This document shows positions 33,501-43,314 of a stretch of 64,000 nucleotides of DNA, piece after piece. Below the pieces are notes generated by a model. That model was given only the letters and a program-made list of their open reading frames with translations. It made no database searches and was not told where the DNA came from. How positions within the stretch are numbered: the stretch's first letter is position 1; each line of letters begins with the position of its first letter. The position numbers were made by a program, and so were the translations under genes. Source of the stretch: Kribbella sp. VKM Ac-2568 (GTDB lineage: Bacteria; Actinomycetota; Actinomycetes; Propionibacteriales; Kribbellaceae); the NCBI RefSeq assembly GCF_004345365.1, contig NZ_SLVF01000001.1, positions 124,001 to 188,000 of the forward strand, written 5' to 3'.

Positions 33501-34372
33501 TCATCCCTCCGCAGGCTGTCGAGATCCCCGGCGCGAAGCACATCCACTCCGGCAAGGTCCGGGATCTGTACGAGCTGGAGTCGGGCGACCTGCTGATGGT
33601 CGCGAGCGACCGGATGAGCGCCTTCGACTGGATCCTGGACACACCGATCCCGGACAAGGGCAAGGTGCTGACCGCGATGAGCCTGTGGTGGTTCGAGCAG
33701 CTGGACGTGCCGAACCACATCCTGTCGACCGACGTACCGGCCGAGGTCGCCGGGCGCGCGGTGGTCTGCGAGCGGCTCGACATGTTCCCGGTCGAGTGCG
33801 TCGCCCGCGGGTATCTGAGCGGCTCGGGGCTGCTGGACTACAACGCGACCGGCGAGGTCTGCGGGATCCCGCTGCAGGATGGCCTGGTCGAGGGCTCGCG
33901 CCTGGACGAGCCGATCTTCACCCCCGCGACGAAGGCCGACCTCGGCGAGCACGACGAGAACGTCTCGTACGACGCTGTGGTCGCCACCGTCGGAGTGGAG
34001 ACCGCCGAGGCGCTGCGCGGTCTCACCCTCGACATCTACCGCGAGGCGCACGCCCGGGCCGAGCAGCGCGGGATCATCCTGGCCGACACGAAGTTCGAGT
34101 TCGGCGCGCGCCCGGACGGCACGATCGTGCTCGCGGACGAGGTGCTGACGCCGGACTCCAGCCGTTTCTGGCCGGCCGACCAGTGGCAGCCGGGCAAGCA
34201 GCAGCCGTCGTACGACAAGCAGATCGTGCGCGACTGGCTCCAGTTCGACTCCGGCTGGGACCGCAAGTCCGGCGAGGCCCCGCCGCCCCTGTCGGACGAG
34301 GTGATCGCCCGCACCCGCTCGGCATACATCAACGCCTACGAACAACTGACCGGCCAGAAGTACACCGGCTGA
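33497..34372 (+). CDS. purC: phosphoribosylaminoimidazole-succinocarboxamide synthase (SAICAR synthetase)
   Basis: 291 residues. It adds aspartate to CAIR using ATP. Recognisable PurC features are HSGKVRDLYELESGDLLMVASDRMSAFDW (nucleotide site), VARGYLSGSGL, and ILADTKFEFG with LADEVLTPDSSRFWP (signature region). Length is normal for the actinobacterial form. The GTG at 33497 overlaps the monooxygenase stop (GTGA), and no independent promoter is obvious, so purC is probably translated by coupling. Ended by a palindrome shared with the convergent gene. Confidence 0.95.
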   Translation: MIIPPQAVEIPGAKHIHSGKVRDLYELESGDLLMVASDRMSAFDWILDTPIPDKGKVLTAMSLWWFEQLDVPNHILSTDVPAEVAGRAVVCERLDMFPVECVARGYLSGSGLLDYNATGEVCGIPLQDGLVEGSRLDEPIFTPATKADLGEHDENVSYDAVVATVGVETAEALRGLTLDIYREAHARAEQRGIILADTKFEFGARPDGTIVLADEVLTPDSSRFWPADQWQPGKQQPSYDKQIVRDWLQFDSGWDRKSGEAPPPLSDEVIARTRSAYINAYEQLTGQKYTG

Positions 34373-34374
34373 CC

Positions 34375-34390
34375 CACCTGAGCTCAGGTG
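34375..34390. terminator. 16-bp palindrome between convergent genes
   Basis: CACCTGAGCTCAGGTG is perfectly symmetrical and fills most of the 26-nt gap between the stops of purC and the leftward membrane gene. As RNA it can form a short hairpin on either strand, a likely shared terminator. Confidence 0.5.
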
Positions 34391-34398
34391 AGCCGTCT

Positions 34399-34887
34399 TC
34401 AGAAGAGGCCGACGCCGAGGGCGAGGGTGATGAAGCGGGCCAGGCGGCCGGCCAGGACGGACAGGGTGAAGGTGACGACGCCCATGCGGCTGGCGCCGGC
34501 GATGAGGGCTACGCCGTAGAGCGGGGGGATGCCGACCGAGGAGCTGAGCAGGGTGACCGGGATGCCCCAGCGGCGGTCGCTCAGGGCGTCGAGGAGGCGT
34601 TTGCTGAGATCGCGGTTCCACTGCACGAACCGGCCCCAGCGGGTGTCCAGGTTGACCGACTTGGGTTCCTTCCCCTTCTTCGCCGCGTAGCCCGGGCGGT
34701 ACCGCACAGCCAGGAACATCGCGACCTTCCCGATGGTCTGGCCGACCGACACCCCGACCGCGGCGACCACCGGATCGAGCGCGCCGGAGACGCCCACGCC
34801 GAGGACGTACGCCTCCGCGTTCAGCACTGGGATGACGGCAGACCCGATCCCGAAGCCCACCGCCAGCGCGAACTGCCACAACCACAT
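34399..34887 (-). CDS. DedA/VTT-like small membrane protein
   Basis: 162 residues. Hydrophobic segments WLWQFALAVGFGIGSAVIPVLNAEAYVLG and WGIPVTLLSSSVGIPPLYGVALIAGASRMGVVTFTLSVLAGRLARFITL frame a basic cytoplasmic loop. VGQTIGKVAMFLAVRY, the PPLYG turn and the final GRLARF match VTT/DedA-type proteins, thought to act in lipid handling, although this one is shorter than typical DedA. The ATG at 34887 follows TAGCCT plus 6 nt, a leaderless arrangement. Confidence 0.8.
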   Translation of the reverse strand: MWLWQFALAVGFGIGSAVIPVLNAEAYVLGVGVSGALDPVVAAVGVSVGQTIGKVAMFLAVRYRPGYAAKKGKEPKSVNLDTRWGRFVQWNRDLSKRLLDALSDRRWGIPVTLLSSSVGIPPLYGVALIAGASRMGVVTFTLSVLAGRLARFITLALGVGLF

Positions 34888-34893
34888 GCCTTG

Positions 34894-34899
34894 AGGCTA
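34894..34899 (-). promoter_or_regulatory. -10 box (TAGCCT) of the DedA-like gene
   Basis: Reverse-strand TAGCCT, 6 nt, then the ATG at 34887; no ribosome binding site. Confidence 0.5.
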
Positions 34900-35060
34900 T
34901 GTGCAGACCGCTTCCGGCTCAGTGATGGCAGCCCCACCTCAGGGAGAAACCCGGGGCCCCTCAACCCCGGGTTCCAGCTCCCTTGACAGTCCCTCGGTTC
35001 CTGTGACGCCGTCAAGCGCGGCTACGGAGTCGGACGGAATGCGGCGTCAGGCTTGCAGTA

Positions 35061-35612
35061 CTACCCCCGACCGTGTCCGGCGCAACCGCGTCCGCTCGGC
35101 CTCTCCTTCTGGTGGGTGATCCGGTGCAGCGCGCTGTCCAGCCAGCGCAGGTCGGCGTCCAGATGCATGGCCAGGTAGTCCCGCACCAGCCGGGACGACG
35201 AGTCGTCGTCCGGTGGCGCGGCCTTCAGTTCGCGGATCCGGCGAAGGTGGCTCGACCGCTGCCTGGCCAGGAACGCGCTCGCGTCCTCGCCGGTGCGGAT
35301 CGTCGCGACCACCTTGCGGACCAGTTCGTCGACTGCGCTGAGGGCGGGCTGGATCGGCTCGGCGAGCCAGTTGGCCAGGTGCTCGCGGCCCTTCGCGGTG
35401 AGCGCGTAGACGGTCCGCTCGGGACCGCCCTCCGAGCCCCGGTCGACCACCTCGACGAGTTCGTCGCGCTCGAGCCGGGCGAGCGTCGTATAGACCTGCC
35501 CGAACGCGAGCGGCCGGCTGTCGGGGAACCAGGCGTCATGGCCGCGCTTCACGTCGTACCCGTGAGCCGGCCCGTCGTGGAGCAGTCCCAGAACGAGTTC
35601 AGCTGTTGCCAT
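35061..35612 (-). CDS. PadR family transcriptional regulator
   Basis: 183 residues. PadR winged helix: ELVLGLLHDGPAHGYDVKRGHDAWF, then LAFGQVYTTLARLERDELVEVVDRGSEGGPERTVYALTAKGREHL, followed by the C-terminal dimerisation helices (LRRIRELK...LAMHLDADLRWLDSALHRI). The ATG at 35612 follows TATAGT plus 6 nt; the frame stays open upstream, but this sequence is antisense to purS and not coding. The TACA/TGTA inverted repeat over its promoter suggests autorepression. Any other target is not evident: the next gene on its strand is not adjacent. Confidence 0.9.
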   Translation of the reverse strand: MATAELVLGLLHDGPAHGYDVKRGHDAWFPDSRPLAFGQVYTTLARLERDELVEVVDRGSEGGPERTVYALTAKGREHLANWLAEPIQPALSAVDELVRKVVATIRTGEDASAFLARQRSSHLRRIRELKAAPPDDDSSSRLVRDYLAMHLDADLRWLDSALHRITHQKERPSGRGCAGHGRG

Positions 35613-35618
35613 AGGGTG

Positions 35619-35636
35619 ACTATACACACGATGTAT
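35619..35636 (-). promoter_or_regulatory. padR promoter with candidate PadR operator
   Basis: Reverse-strand TATAGT (35624-35619) lies 6 nt before the padR ATG. ATACA-N5-TGTAT (35622-35636) overlaps it and resembles the TACA/TGTA half-sites of PadR regulators. Confidence 0.5.
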
Positions 35637-35682
35637 GTACTGAGTGAATAATCTGCGATGCGGAGTCTGAGCGCGCGATCGG

Positions 35683-35688
35683 TAGGAT
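35683..35688 (+). promoter_or_regulatory. -10 box (TAGGAT) of the purSQL operon
   Basis: TAGGAT lies 35 nt before the purS GTG, giving a leader of about 28 nt that contains AGGAG. No strong -35 is visible. Confidence 0.5.
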
Positions 35689-35723
35689 TCAGGCGTCATC
35701 CCCGGTCCGAACCAGGAGTTGTA

Positions 35724-35975
35724 GTGGCTCGCGTTGTCGTCGACGTCATGCTCAAGCCCGAGATCCTCGACCCGCAGGGCAAGGCGGTGCACGGCGCGTT
35801 CGGCCGGCTCGGCTTCGACGGCGTGGCCGATGTCCGGCAGGGAAAGCGCTTCGAGATCACCCTGGACGGTGAGGCGACCGAGGAACAGGTCGCCGAGATC
35901 CGCAAGGCGGCGGACACGCTGCTGGCCAACCCGGTGATCGAGGACTACACCTTGCACGTCGAGGGTGACCAGTGA
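35724..35975 (+). CDS. purS: phosphoribosylformylglycinamidine synthase subunit PurS
   Basis: 83 residues, normal for PurS, the small bridging subunit of the FGAM synthase complex with PurQ and PurL. Reads [21 protein letters not shown]...[17 protein letters not shown], the conserved PurS core. The GTG at 35724 has AGGAG 5 nt upstream. Overlaps purQ by 4 nt. Confidence 0.96.
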   Translation: MARVVVDVMLKPEILDPQGKAVHGAFGRLGFDGVADVRQGKRFEITLDGEATEEQVAEIRKAADTLLANPVIEDYTLHVEGDQ

Positions 35976-36643
35976 AGATCGGGGTCGTCACCTTCCCGGG
36001 CTCGCTCGACGATGTGGACGCCCGCCGGGCGGCGACCGTCGCGGGCGCCGAGGCAGTCGCGCTTTGGCACGGCGACGCGGACCTGCACGGGGTCGACGCG
36101 GTGGTCCTGCCGGGCGGCTTCTCGTACGGCGACTACCTGCGCGCCGGGGCGATCTCCCGCTTCGCGCCGGTGATGGAGACCATCATCAAGAAGGCCGGTG
36201 AAGGCCTGCCGGTGCTCGGCATCTGCAACGGCTTCCAGGTGCTCTGCGAGTCGCACCTGCTGCCGGGCGCGCTGATCAAGAACCACCACCGCAAGTTCAT
36301 CTGCAAGGACCAGCCGCTGCGGATCGAGAACAACCGCACCGCCTGGACCAGCGACTACGACGCGAACCACGAGATCACCATCGTGCTGAAGAACCAGGAC
36401 GGCTCGTACGTCGCGGACGAGGCGACGCTGGACCGGCTCGAGGGTGAGGGCCTGGTGGTCGCGCGATACCTGGGCCAGAACCCGAACGGTTCCTACCGGG
36501 ATATTGCGGGGATCAGCAACGAGCGGGGCAACGTGGTCGGCCTGATGCCGCACCCGGAGCACTGCGTCGAGACCCTGACGGGCCCGAGCACGGACGGCCT
36601 CGGCTTCTTCACCTCGGTGCTGAAGGCCGTCGTCGCCTCCTGA
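35972..36643 (+). CDS. purQ: phosphoribosylformylglycinamidine synthase glutaminase subunit PurQ
   Basis: 223 residues. A class I glutamine amidotransferase that supplies ammonia to PurL. Motifs: [14 protein letters not shown], nucleophile Cys85 in GICNGFQVL, and the His-Glu pair in [10 protein letters not shown]. The GTG at 35972 overlaps the purS stop; the stop at 36643 overlaps the next ATG by 1 nt (TGATG). Confidence 0.97.
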   Translation: MKIGVVTFPGSLDDVDARRAATVAGAEAVALWHGDADLHGVDAVVLPGGFSYGDYLRAGAISRFAPVMETIIKKAGEGLPVLGICNGFQVLCESHLLPGALIKNHHRKFICKDQPLRIENNRTAWTSDYDANHEITIVLKNQDGSYVADEATLDRLEGEGLVVARYLGQNPNGSYRDIAGISNERGNVVGLMPHPEHCVETLTGPSTDGLGFFTSVLKAVVAS

Positions 36644-38727
36644 TGAAGTCTCGGAGGGTGCGGCGGCTCCTGCTCCGCACCCTGTTCGTCGCCGCAACCG
36701 TCTTCGTCGGTACCGCGAGCGCGGCCTCGGCTGCGCCCGGTCCCCAGCCGCAGGGTTCGCAGGATCTGCTGGCCAAGGTTGTCGTGATCGGTGTGCCCGG
36801 GTTGCGGTGGAGTGATGTTGAGGCTTCGCCGGAGTTGACTGCGTTGGTGAACCAGTCGCATGTCGGGTCGATCACTGTGAAGACGGCCGGGCCGCACACC
36901 TGTCCGATCGACGGCTGGCTGACCATCAACGCCGGAACTCGCGCCTGGGGCAGTGTGCCCGACCAGGGCTGCGGTGAACTCCCCGGTGTCGTCGACGGCA
37001 AGATTCAGGGCTGGCAGACGTACGTCGACCGCCAGGCCGAGCATCACACCGGCGCCCCGCTCGGGCGGCTCGCGGAGAGCCGTGACCGGATCTGCGGCTT
37101 CGGCCCGGGTGCAGCGGTCGCGCTGGCCCGTACAGACGGCACGGTCGCCAACTGGACCCAATCTCTCGACCCTGCGCTGCTCGCGAGCAACGCCTGCGGC
37201 GACGCGATCATCGACGCCGGCCCGATGCCACTGCGCGAAGGCCGCGAGGAAGCCAGCAAGAAGGTCGCCGACCTGGTCGCGCAGGCGCGCGCGGCCGACG
37301 GTTGGGTCCTGCTTGTCGGCGTCGCCGAGGAGACTGCCAACGCGCACCAGGAACCGCTCGTCGCGATGCAGTTGCCGCCGGACAACGGCCCGCGCTGGCT
37401 GACCAGCGACTCCACCCGCAGGCCCGGCCTGATCCAGCTCACCGACGTGACCGCGACGATCCTGCGCGGCGAAGCGATGGAGATCGACCCGGCCGGCGCC
37501 GAGCAGCCCGGCCCGCTGGACGGGAACGAGATCCACTTCACCGGCCCTGTGCACACCGATGCCGCCGCGGTGATCGAGAACCGGCTGGAGACCAACGAAC
37601 GGTTCGAACATCCCCACCCGGTGCTCGGCTGGCTCGCGATCACCTTGCTGGTGGTGCAACTCGCCGCGCTCGGCTGGTTCCTGATCACCCGCAGCCGGCG
37701 GGCCCGCAGTACGAGCGTGTTCACGTTGCTGACCCAGGGCGGGTTCTTCATCACGGTGTTCCTGACCACGGTGACGCAGTGGTGGCGCTGGCCGTCACCC
37801 GGCCTCTCCCTGTACTTCGTGTCGCTCGCGATCAGCGCGGGATTCGCCGGGCTGGCCTGGGCCGTCCTCAAGGAGTACGCGTACCTCGGGATCCTCGGAG
37901 CGGCGTACGTGATCCTGCTGGTCGACGGCGTGCTGGGGACGCCCCTGCAGTTCGGCAGCATGTTCACGGACGGGCCGGTGATCGGCGGGCGGTTCTACGG
38001 CTTCGGGAACTCCACCTTCGCCGTACTGGCGGTCGCCGCGCTCGTCATAGCCGGGTGGGCAGCGCAGAAGGTGCTGGACCGCAGCAGAGCCCAGGCGGCG
38101 CTCGTAGTACTGGCTGTCGGCGGTCTGGCGATCATCGTCGACGGCAAGCCCGGCTGGGGGACGGACTTCGGCGGCATCATCGCGCTCACCCCGGCCGTGC
38201 TGCTGATGGCCTGGCTGACCTGGCGCGGCGGGATCACCTGGAAGGCGTTGCTGGGTATCGGCGCCGCGGGAGTGCTCGCCGTGTCCGCCGTCGCCTTCCT
38301 GGACTACCTGCGGCCGGCGGACCAGCGGAGCCACTTCGGCACCTTCGTGGCCCGGCTGCTCGACGGTGACGTGAACGACGTGCTGATCCGGAAGCTGCAG
38401 ATGTCCCTGGGCTTCTTCGATTCCGTCGCCGGCTGGGCGATGCTCATCGGGGTACTGCTGGCGATGGCCGCGACCGTCTGGCCGGACAAGGTGCCCTCCG
38501 AGTCGTACCGCCGCTTCTACGCGAGCAAGCCGATGGTCCGGCCGACCCTGCTGGCCCTCTCCACCTGCGGCCTGATCGGCATGCTCCTCAACGACGCAGG
38601 CGTCGTCCTCCCCGCGATCATGGCCGGCTTCGCCCTCCCCCTGCTCGTAGCGCATCTCCTGTCGGTCAACGCCGACCAGCAGCCCGCTACCGTTTCCTCT
38701 GAGTCCCACCTAGTTCAGGAGTCATAA
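36643..38727 (+). CDS. polytopic membrane protein with signal peptide and phosphatase-superfamily-like ectodomain
   Basis: 694 residues. A signal peptide ([24 protein letters not shown]) is followed by an exported domain of about 290 residues starting [21 protein letters not shown], with [12 protein letters not shown] and [16 protein letters not shown], recalling the alkaline-phosphatase/sulfatase superfamily (metal-site Asp and Thr replaced or unclear). About ten membrane helices then follow, including [19 protein letters not shown] and [18 protein letters not shown]. Similar proteins are common in actinobacteria without assigned function. It is coupled to purQ by a 1-nt overlap and stands 1 nt before purL, interrupting the usual purQ-purL pair. 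Confidence 0.85.
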   Translation: MKSRRVRRLLLRTLFVAATVFVGTASAASAAPGPQPQGSQDLLAKVVVIGVPGLRWSDVEASPELTALVNQSHVGSITVKTAGPHTCPIDGWLTINAGTRAWGSVPDQGCGELPGVVDGKIQGWQTYVDRQAEHHTGAPLGRLAESRDRICGFGPGAAVALARTDGTVANWTQSLDPALLASNACGDAIIDAGPMPLREGREEASKKVADLVAQARAADGWVLLVGVAEETANAHQEPLVAMQLPPDNGPRWLTSDSTRRPGLIQLTDVTATILRGEAMEIDPAGAEQPGPLDGNEIHFTGPVHTDAAAVIENRLETNERFEHPHPVLGWLAITLLVVQLAALGWFLITRSRRARSTSVFTLLTQGGFFITVFLTTVTQWWRWPSPGLSLYFVSLAISAGFAGLAWAVLKEYAYLGILGAAYVILLVDGVLGTPLQFGSMFTDGPVIGGRFYGFGNSTFAVLAVAALVIAGWAAQKVLDRSRAQAALVVLAVGGLAIIVDGKPGWGTDFGGIIALTPAVLLMAWLTWRGGITWKALLGIGAAGVLAVSAVAFLDYLRPADQRSHFGTFVARLLDGDVNDVLIRKLQMSLGFFDSVAGWAMLIGVLLAMAATVWPDKVPSESYRRFYASKPMVRPTLLALSTCGLIGMLLNDAGVVLPAIMAGFALPLLVAHLLSVNADQQPATVSSESHLVQES

Positions 38728-38728
38728 A

Positions 38729-40990
38729 GTGTCGACCGACACCGTCAGCAACGCGACCAGCAGCCCGGACGTCGAGCAGCCGTGGGCGGAGCTCGGGTTG
38801 AAGCCGGACGAGTACCAGCGGATCCGCGACATCCTGGACCGGCGGCCGACCAGCTGCGAGCTGGCGATGTACTCGGTGATGTGGAGCGAGCACTGCTCGT
38901 ACAAGTCGTCCAAGGTGCACCTCAAGCGCTTCGGCGAGATCCCGCAGGAGACCCCGGCCGGCAAGATGCTGGCCGGCATCGGCGAGAACGCCGGCGTGAT
39001 CGACATCGGTGAGGGCTACGCCGTCACCTTCAAGGTCGAGTCGCACAACCACCCGTCGTACGTCGAGCCGTACCAGGGCGCGGCCACCGGGGTCGGCGGC
39101 ATCGTCCGCGACATCCTGGCGATGGGTGCCCGCCCGGTCGCGGTGATGGACCCGCTGCGGTTCGGCCCGCTGGACGCCCCGGACACCAAGCGGGTGCTGC
39201 CGGGGATCGTGTCCGGCGTCGGCGGCTACGGCAACAGCCTGGGCCTGCCGAACATCGGCGGCGAGGTCGTCTTCGACCCGACGTACCTGGGCAACCCGCT
39301 GGTGAACGCGCTCTGCGTCGGCGTGATGCGGCACGAGGACCTGCACCTCGCGAACGCCACCGGCATCGGCAACCAGATCATCCTGTACGGCGCGAAGACC
39401 GGTGGTGACGGCATCGGCGGCGTCTCGGTGCTCGCCAGCGAGACCTTCGCCGAGGGTGGCCCGACCAAGCGGCCCGCGGTCCAGGTCGGCGACCCGTTCA
39501 TGGAGAAGCTGCTGATCGAGTGCACCCTGGAGCTGTTCGCCGCCCGGATCGTCGAGGGCATCCAGGACCTCGGTGGCGCCGGACTGTCCTGCGCGACCTC
39601 CGAGCTGGCCAGCGCGGGTGACGGCGGCATGTTCGTCTCGCTCGACAAGGTGCCGCTGCGGGACGCTTCGCTTGCTCCGGAAGAGATTCTGATGAGCGAG
39701 TCGCAGGAGCGGATGATGGCCGTCGTCACGCCCGGCAATGTCGAGCAGTTCCTGAAGATCTGTGAGAAGTGGGACGTCCAGGCCGACGTGATCGGCGAGG
39801 TCACCGACACCGGCCGGCTGCAGATCGACTGGCACGGCGAGCGGGTGGTCGACGTACCGCCGCGCACCGTCGCGCACGAGGGCCCGGTCTACGAGCGCCC
39901 GTACGCGCGGCCGGACTGGCAGGACGAGCTGCAGGCCGACGGTGCCGAGAAGTTGCCCCGGGCAAACACTCCGGAGCAGCTGCGGGACACCCTGCTGAAG
40001 CTGATCGCGTCGCCGAACCTGTGCGACAAGTCCTGGGTCACGGACCAGTACGACCGGTACGTGCTCGGCAACTCGGTGCTCGCGCAGCCCGAGGACAGCG
40101 GGATGATCCGGGTCGACGAGACCAGCGGCCTCGGCGTCGCGGTCTCCACCGACTGCAACGGCCGCTTCGCGAAGCTCGACCCGTACATCGGCGCCAAGCT
40201 CGCGCTGGCCGAGTCCTACCGCAACGTCGCCACCACCGGCGCCCGCCCGGCCGCGGTGACGGACTGCCTGAACTTCGGCTCGCCGGAGGACCCGGGCGTG
40301 ATGTGGCAGTTCTCCGAGGCCATCCGCGGTCTGGTGGACGGCTGTATCGAGCTGGGGATCCCGGTCACCGGTGGCAACGTGTCGTTCTACAACCAGACCG
40401 GCGAGACCCCGATCCTGCCGACTCCCGTGGTCGGCGTACTGGGTGTGATCGACGACGTGACCCGGCGGACCCCGATCGGTTTCACCGCCGAGATGGAGGG
40501 CCACCAGCTCTACCTGCTCGGGGAGACCGAAGAGGAGCTGTCCGGCTCGGAGTGGGCGCACGTGATCCACGGTCACCTCGGCGGACGCCCGCCCGCGGTG
40601 GACCTGGCGGCCGAGGCCCACCTCGCGGACATCCTGATCAACGCGTCCCGCGACGGCCTGATCGACGCGGCGCACGACGTCAGCGACGGCGGAGTTGCCC
40701 AGGTGCTCGTCGAGTCCGCCCTGCGCGGTGGCACCGGCGCCCGGGTGTGGGCCCCTGACGGCCTGGACCCGTTCCTCTTCCTGTTCGCGGAGTCGGCCGG
40801 CCGCGCGGTGGTCGCCGTACCGCGGACCGAGGAGGTCCGGTTCACCGACATGTGCACCGCGCGCCGTTTCCCGCACACCAAGATCGGCGTCGTCACGGGC
40901 GAGTCCCTCGACGTCCAGGACCAGTTCGAGATCCCGCTGGCGGAGCTCCGCAGCAACTGGACCGCGACCCTTCCCAACGCCCTCGGCTGA
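38729..40990 (+). CDS. purL: phosphoribosylformylglycinamidine synthase subunit PurL
   Basis: 753 residues, the small PurL form that needs PurS and PurQ. It makes FGAM from FGAR, ATP and ammonia. Conserved His55 in [14 protein letters not shown], then [49 protein letters not shown] and, in the second half, [12 protein letters not shown] and [15 protein letters not shown]. The GTG at 38729 has AGGAG 7 nt upstream. A phosphatase gene follows after 1 nt. Confidence 0.97.
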   Translation: MSTDTVSNATSSPDVEQPWAELGLKPDEYQRIRDILDRRPTSCELAMYSVMWSEHCSYKSSKVHLKRFGEIPQETPAGKMLAGIGENAGVIDIGEGYAVTFKVESHNHPSYVEPYQGAATGVGGIVRDILAMGARPVAVMDPLRFGPLDAPDTKRVLPGIVSGVGGYGNSLGLPNIGGEVVFDPTYLGNPLVNALCVGVMRHEDLHLANATGIGNQIILYGAKTGGDGIGGVSVLASETFAEGGPTKRPAVQVGDPFMEKLLIECTLELFAARIVEGIQDLGGAGLSCATSELASAGDGGMFVSLDKVPLRDASLAPEEILMSESQERMMAVVTPGNVEQFLKICEKWDVQADVIGEVTDTGRLQIDWHGERVVDVPPRTVAHEGPVYERPYARPDWQDELQADGAEKLPRANTPEQLRDTLLKLIASPNLCDKSWVTDQYDRYVLGNSVLAQPEDSGMIRVDETSGLGVAVSTDCNGRFAKLDPYIGAKLALAESYRNVATTGARPAAVTDCLNFGSPEDPGVMWQFSEAIRGLVDGCIELGIPVTGGNVSFYNQTGETPILPTPVVGVLGVIDDVTRRTPIGFTAEMEGHQLYLLGETEEELSGSEWAHVIHGHLGGRPPAVDLAAEAHLADILINASRDGLIDAAHDVSDGGVAQVLVESALRGGTGARVWAPDGLDPFLFLFAESAGRAVVAVPRTEEVRFTDMCTARRFPHTKIGVVTGESLDVQDQFEIPLAELRSNWTATLPNALG

Positions 40991-40991
40991 C

Positions 40992-41687
40992 GTGAGCCGC
41001 GAGCTGGACTGGGACGGCGCGGTCAACGCGCGGGACCTCGGCGGACTGCCGGCTGGATCGGGAACGATCCAGCCGGGCCGGATCTATCGCTCGGCCCGGC
41101 CGGACCTGCTGACCGAGACCGGCTGGCAGCAGTTGGCGGACGCCGGTGTCGGCACGGTCATCGACCTGCGCAACGACTACGAGCGGCTCGAGGTGCGGGT
41201 GCTCGACGTCGTGCACCACCATCCCGTCGAGGACCAGCAGGACGAGGAGTTCATGGCGGTGTGGGGCGAGCGGCTCGACACCCCCGAGTACTACGGCGAA
41301 GCGCTGCGCCGCTGGCCGGGACTGATCACCTCGGTGTTCGCGCGGATCGCGGATGCCCCGCCGGGCGGCGTACTCGTGCACTGCAAGGCCGGCAAGGACC
41401 GGACCGGGATGATCATCGCGATGCTGCTGTCCCTGGTGAGGACCCCGGTCGCGGATATCCTCGACGACTACGAGCTCGGCCTGCGCACGATGAACGCGTA
41501 CTACGAGGTGGCTCCCGAGGCGGACGAGCAGCCGCTCAGCCCTGAGGCGCTCGAGGCGCATTGTGCGCACGCCTGCCTCGCGATGGTCGCGTTTCTCGGC
41601 TCCGTCGACATCGCCGCCTACCTCACGTCGAGCGGGCTGACCTTCGAGCAGCTCGACCGGTTGCGGGACCGTCTCGTCGCACCCTGA
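40992..41687 (+). CDS. tyrosine-protein phosphatase (PtpB/Siw14-like)
   Basis: 231 residues. The phosphate-binding loop HCKAGKDRTG holds nucleophile Cys131 and Arg137; the GKDRT form is typical of mycobacterial PtpB-type enzymes, which also act on phosphoinositides. The N-terminus NARDLGGLPA...GRIYRSARPDLL and the VIDLRNDYE segment are characteristic of the family. The GTG at 40992 is 1 nt after the purL stop, so it is likely part of that operon. The substrate is unknown. Confidence 0.9.
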   Translation: MSRELDWDGAVNARDLGGLPAGSGTIQPGRIYRSARPDLLTETGWQQLADAGVGTVIDLRNDYERLEVRVLDVVHHHPVEDQQDEEFMAVWGERLDTPEYYGEALRRWPGLITSVFARIADAPPGGVLVHCKAGKDRTGMIIAMLLSLVRTPVADILDDYELGLRTMNAYYEVAPEADEQPLSPEALEAHCAHACLAMVAFLGSVDIAAYLTSSGLTFEQLDRLRDRLVAP

Positions 41688-41755
41688 CTCCCGCACCGGT
41701 TGGGTGTTGCCCCTGCGGCTGGCACACTCGGGAAGGACGGAGTGGGGTGTGAGCG

Positions 41756-42265
41756 ATGACCGATCGGTACAAGGGTCGGCCGAGAGCTGATCTGGCGAAC
41801 CTGGCCGGGATGGCCGCGGCTGCGAGCCAGGAGGCGCGGGTCGTCGCAGCGCGTCGCCGGATGCTGACGGTCCGGCTCACCGACGAGGAACGCCGGATCA
41901 GCATCGACGAACTCTCCGAGCAGTTCGCGATCGGCCGCCTCGACGAGGCTGAGCTGCACCGCCGCGTCGACCTGGTCAACGAAGCCGTCACGCATGCCGA
42001 TCTCCAGCCCGCCTTCGAAGGTCTGCCGCTGCCGTCGCTCTACACCCCGAAGCCGCGTCAGCCCGGCCGCTGGCGCTGGGCCGCCTTCGCGGGTGCCGTC
42101 TGGCTGGCGCTCCCGTTCTTCCTGACCGGGCTGGTCTTCCTGGTCTTCGGCCGCGAGATCGCCGCCGCCATCTTCGGCCTGCCGTCCCTGGCCTGGGTCT
42201 TCTTCACCTACCGCTGGGCCTCCCGTCCTCGCCGCCAGAACCCCCAGAACCCACCCCGCCGCTGA
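41756..42265 (+). CDS. DUF1707 (SHOCT-like) membrane protein
   Basis: 169 residues. The cytoplasmic DUF1707 domain reads VRLTDEERRISIDELSEQFAIGRLDEAELHRRVDLVNEAVTHADL in consecutive stretches, with the GRLDEAEL motif of the family; two membrane helices follow (WRWAAFAGAVWLALPFFLTGLVFLV and IFGLPSLAWVFFTY). DUF1707 proteins are thought to be small DNA- or membrane-associated regulators, without proven role. ATG start with weak ribosome binding site. Confidence 0.85.
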   Translation: MTDRYKGRPRADLANLAGMAAAASQEARVVAARRRMLTVRLTDEERRISIDELSEQFAIGRLDEAELHRRVDLVNEAVTHADLQPAFEGLPLPSLYTPKPRQPGRWRWAAFAGAVWLALPFFLTGLVFLVFGREIAAAIFGLPSLAWVFFTYRWASRPRRQNPQNPPRR

Positions 42266-42372
42266 CCCACCCAACTCCCGCCGACCGTTGAGTCGACGGG
42301 CCTTCATTTCACCCTGCTACTGGTCCACTCCGGGTTGCGATCAGCTCCAGGTTCCCCATCAGCTCGGTGACA

Positions 42373-42378
42373 TAGCCT
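42373..42378 (+). promoter_or_regulatory. -10 box (TAGCCT) of the YnfA gene
   Basis: TAGCCT, 6 nt, ATG at 42385; leaderless arrangement. Confidence 0.5.
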
Positions 42379-42384
42379 CCGGGT

Positions 42385-42717
42385 ATGACGGTGTTGCGGT
42401 CGGTCGCGTTGTTCGGAGTGGCTGCGGTGGCGGAGATCGGTGGGGCGTGGCTGGTGTGGCAGGGGGTGCGGGAGCACCGCGGGGTGTTGTGGATGCTCGG
42501 CGGGATCGTTGCTCTCGGCGCCTACGGGTTCGTCGCCACGCTGCAGCCGGACCCGAACTTCGGGCGCATCCTCGCGGCGTACGGCGGGGTCTTCGTGGCG
42601 AGTTCGCTCGCCTGGGGCGTGGTGGCCGACGGGTTCAGGCCGGACCGCTGGGACCTCGCCGGGGCGCTGGTCTGTCTCGTCGGCGTGGGCCTGATCATGT
42701 ACGCGCCCCGCGGCTGA
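42385..42717 (+). CDS. YnfA family small membrane protein
   Basis: 110 residues with four membrane helices, normal for YnfA/UPF0060. [56 protein letters not shown] and [20 protein letters not shown] are family-typical. Relatives resemble small multidrug-resistance transporters, but function is unproven. Short gene with its own leaderless promoter. Confidence 0.92.
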   Translation: MTVLRSVALFGVAAVAEIGGAWLVWQGVREHRGVLWMLGGIVALGAYGFVATLQPDPNFGRILAAYGGVFVASSLAWGVVADGFRPDRWDLAGALVCLVGVGLIMYAPRG

Positions 42718-42719
42718 AA

Positions 42720-42725
42720 TAGCCT
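42720..42725 (+). promoter_or_regulatory. -10 box (TAGCCT) of the GNAT gene
   Basis: TAGCCT, 6 nt, GTG at 42732; the hexamer is identical to the one before the neighbouring YnfA gene. Confidence 0.5.
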
Positions 42726-42731
42726 GACACC

Positions 42732-43301
42732 GTGCCGACCCCACCGCACCACCCCGGTCAGGGGAATCCCCCGCAGCGCCTCGCCGTGCCTACCGACGCA
42801 CCGGCGATCGCCGAACTGATGCGGGCCTCCGTGCTCGACCTGTTCCCGGCGTACTACGACGCGCCGCAGACGGCGAGTGCCTCGGTGCACATTGCGGCGC
42901 TCGACCTGGCCTTGATCCAGGACGGCACGTACTACGTGCACGAGGCCGGCGGGGAGATCGTGGCCTGCGGCGGGTGGAGCCGACGGAACAAGCTCTTCAA
43001 CGGCACGGATGCCGGCGCCGACGAGAGGCTGCTCGACCCGGCGACGGAGCCGGCCCGGATCCGCGCGATGTTCGTCCGCGCCGACTGGACCCGGCGCGGC
43101 CTCGGCCGGGCGATCCTGACCTCCTGCGTGGACGCCGCCCGGGTCGAGGGCTTCACCCGCCTCGCGCTGATGGCGACGCTGCCCGGAGTACCGCTGTACA
43201 AGGCGTTCGGCTTCACTGAGGTCGAGCACGCCCAACTGACCCTGCCCGACGGCGTGGTACTCGGCGCCGTGGCGATGGAACGCGACGTCGACAGCTTCTG
43301 A
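42732..43301 (+). CDS. GNAT family N-acetyltransferase
   Basis: 189 residues. The acetyl-CoA binding motif A is RAMFVRADWTRRGLGRAILTSCVDAAR, followed by LPGVPLYKAFGFTEVE, the usual beta-bulge and C-terminal helix. Before it, YYVHEAGGEIVACGGWSRR is the typical central strand. The acceptor is unknown. The GTG at 42732 is leaderless; the bicupin gene follows after 13 nt and may be cotranscribed. Confidence 0.9.
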   Translation: MPTPPHHPGQGNPPQRLAVPTDAPAIAELMRASVLDLFPAYYDAPQTASASVHIAALDLALIQDGTYYVHEAGGEIVACGGWSRRNKLFNGTDAGADERLLDPATEPARIRAMFVRADWTRRGLGRAILTSCVDAARVEGFTRLALMATLPGVPLYKAFGFTEVEHAQLTLPDGVVLGAVAMERDVDSF

Positions 43302-43314
43302 ATCGGAGAGACGA

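Noticed and set aside
35613..35957. Long N-terminal extension of the PadR reading frame
   Set aside because: It is antisense to purS and rests on absence of stops only; the promoter and ATG at 35612 fit better.
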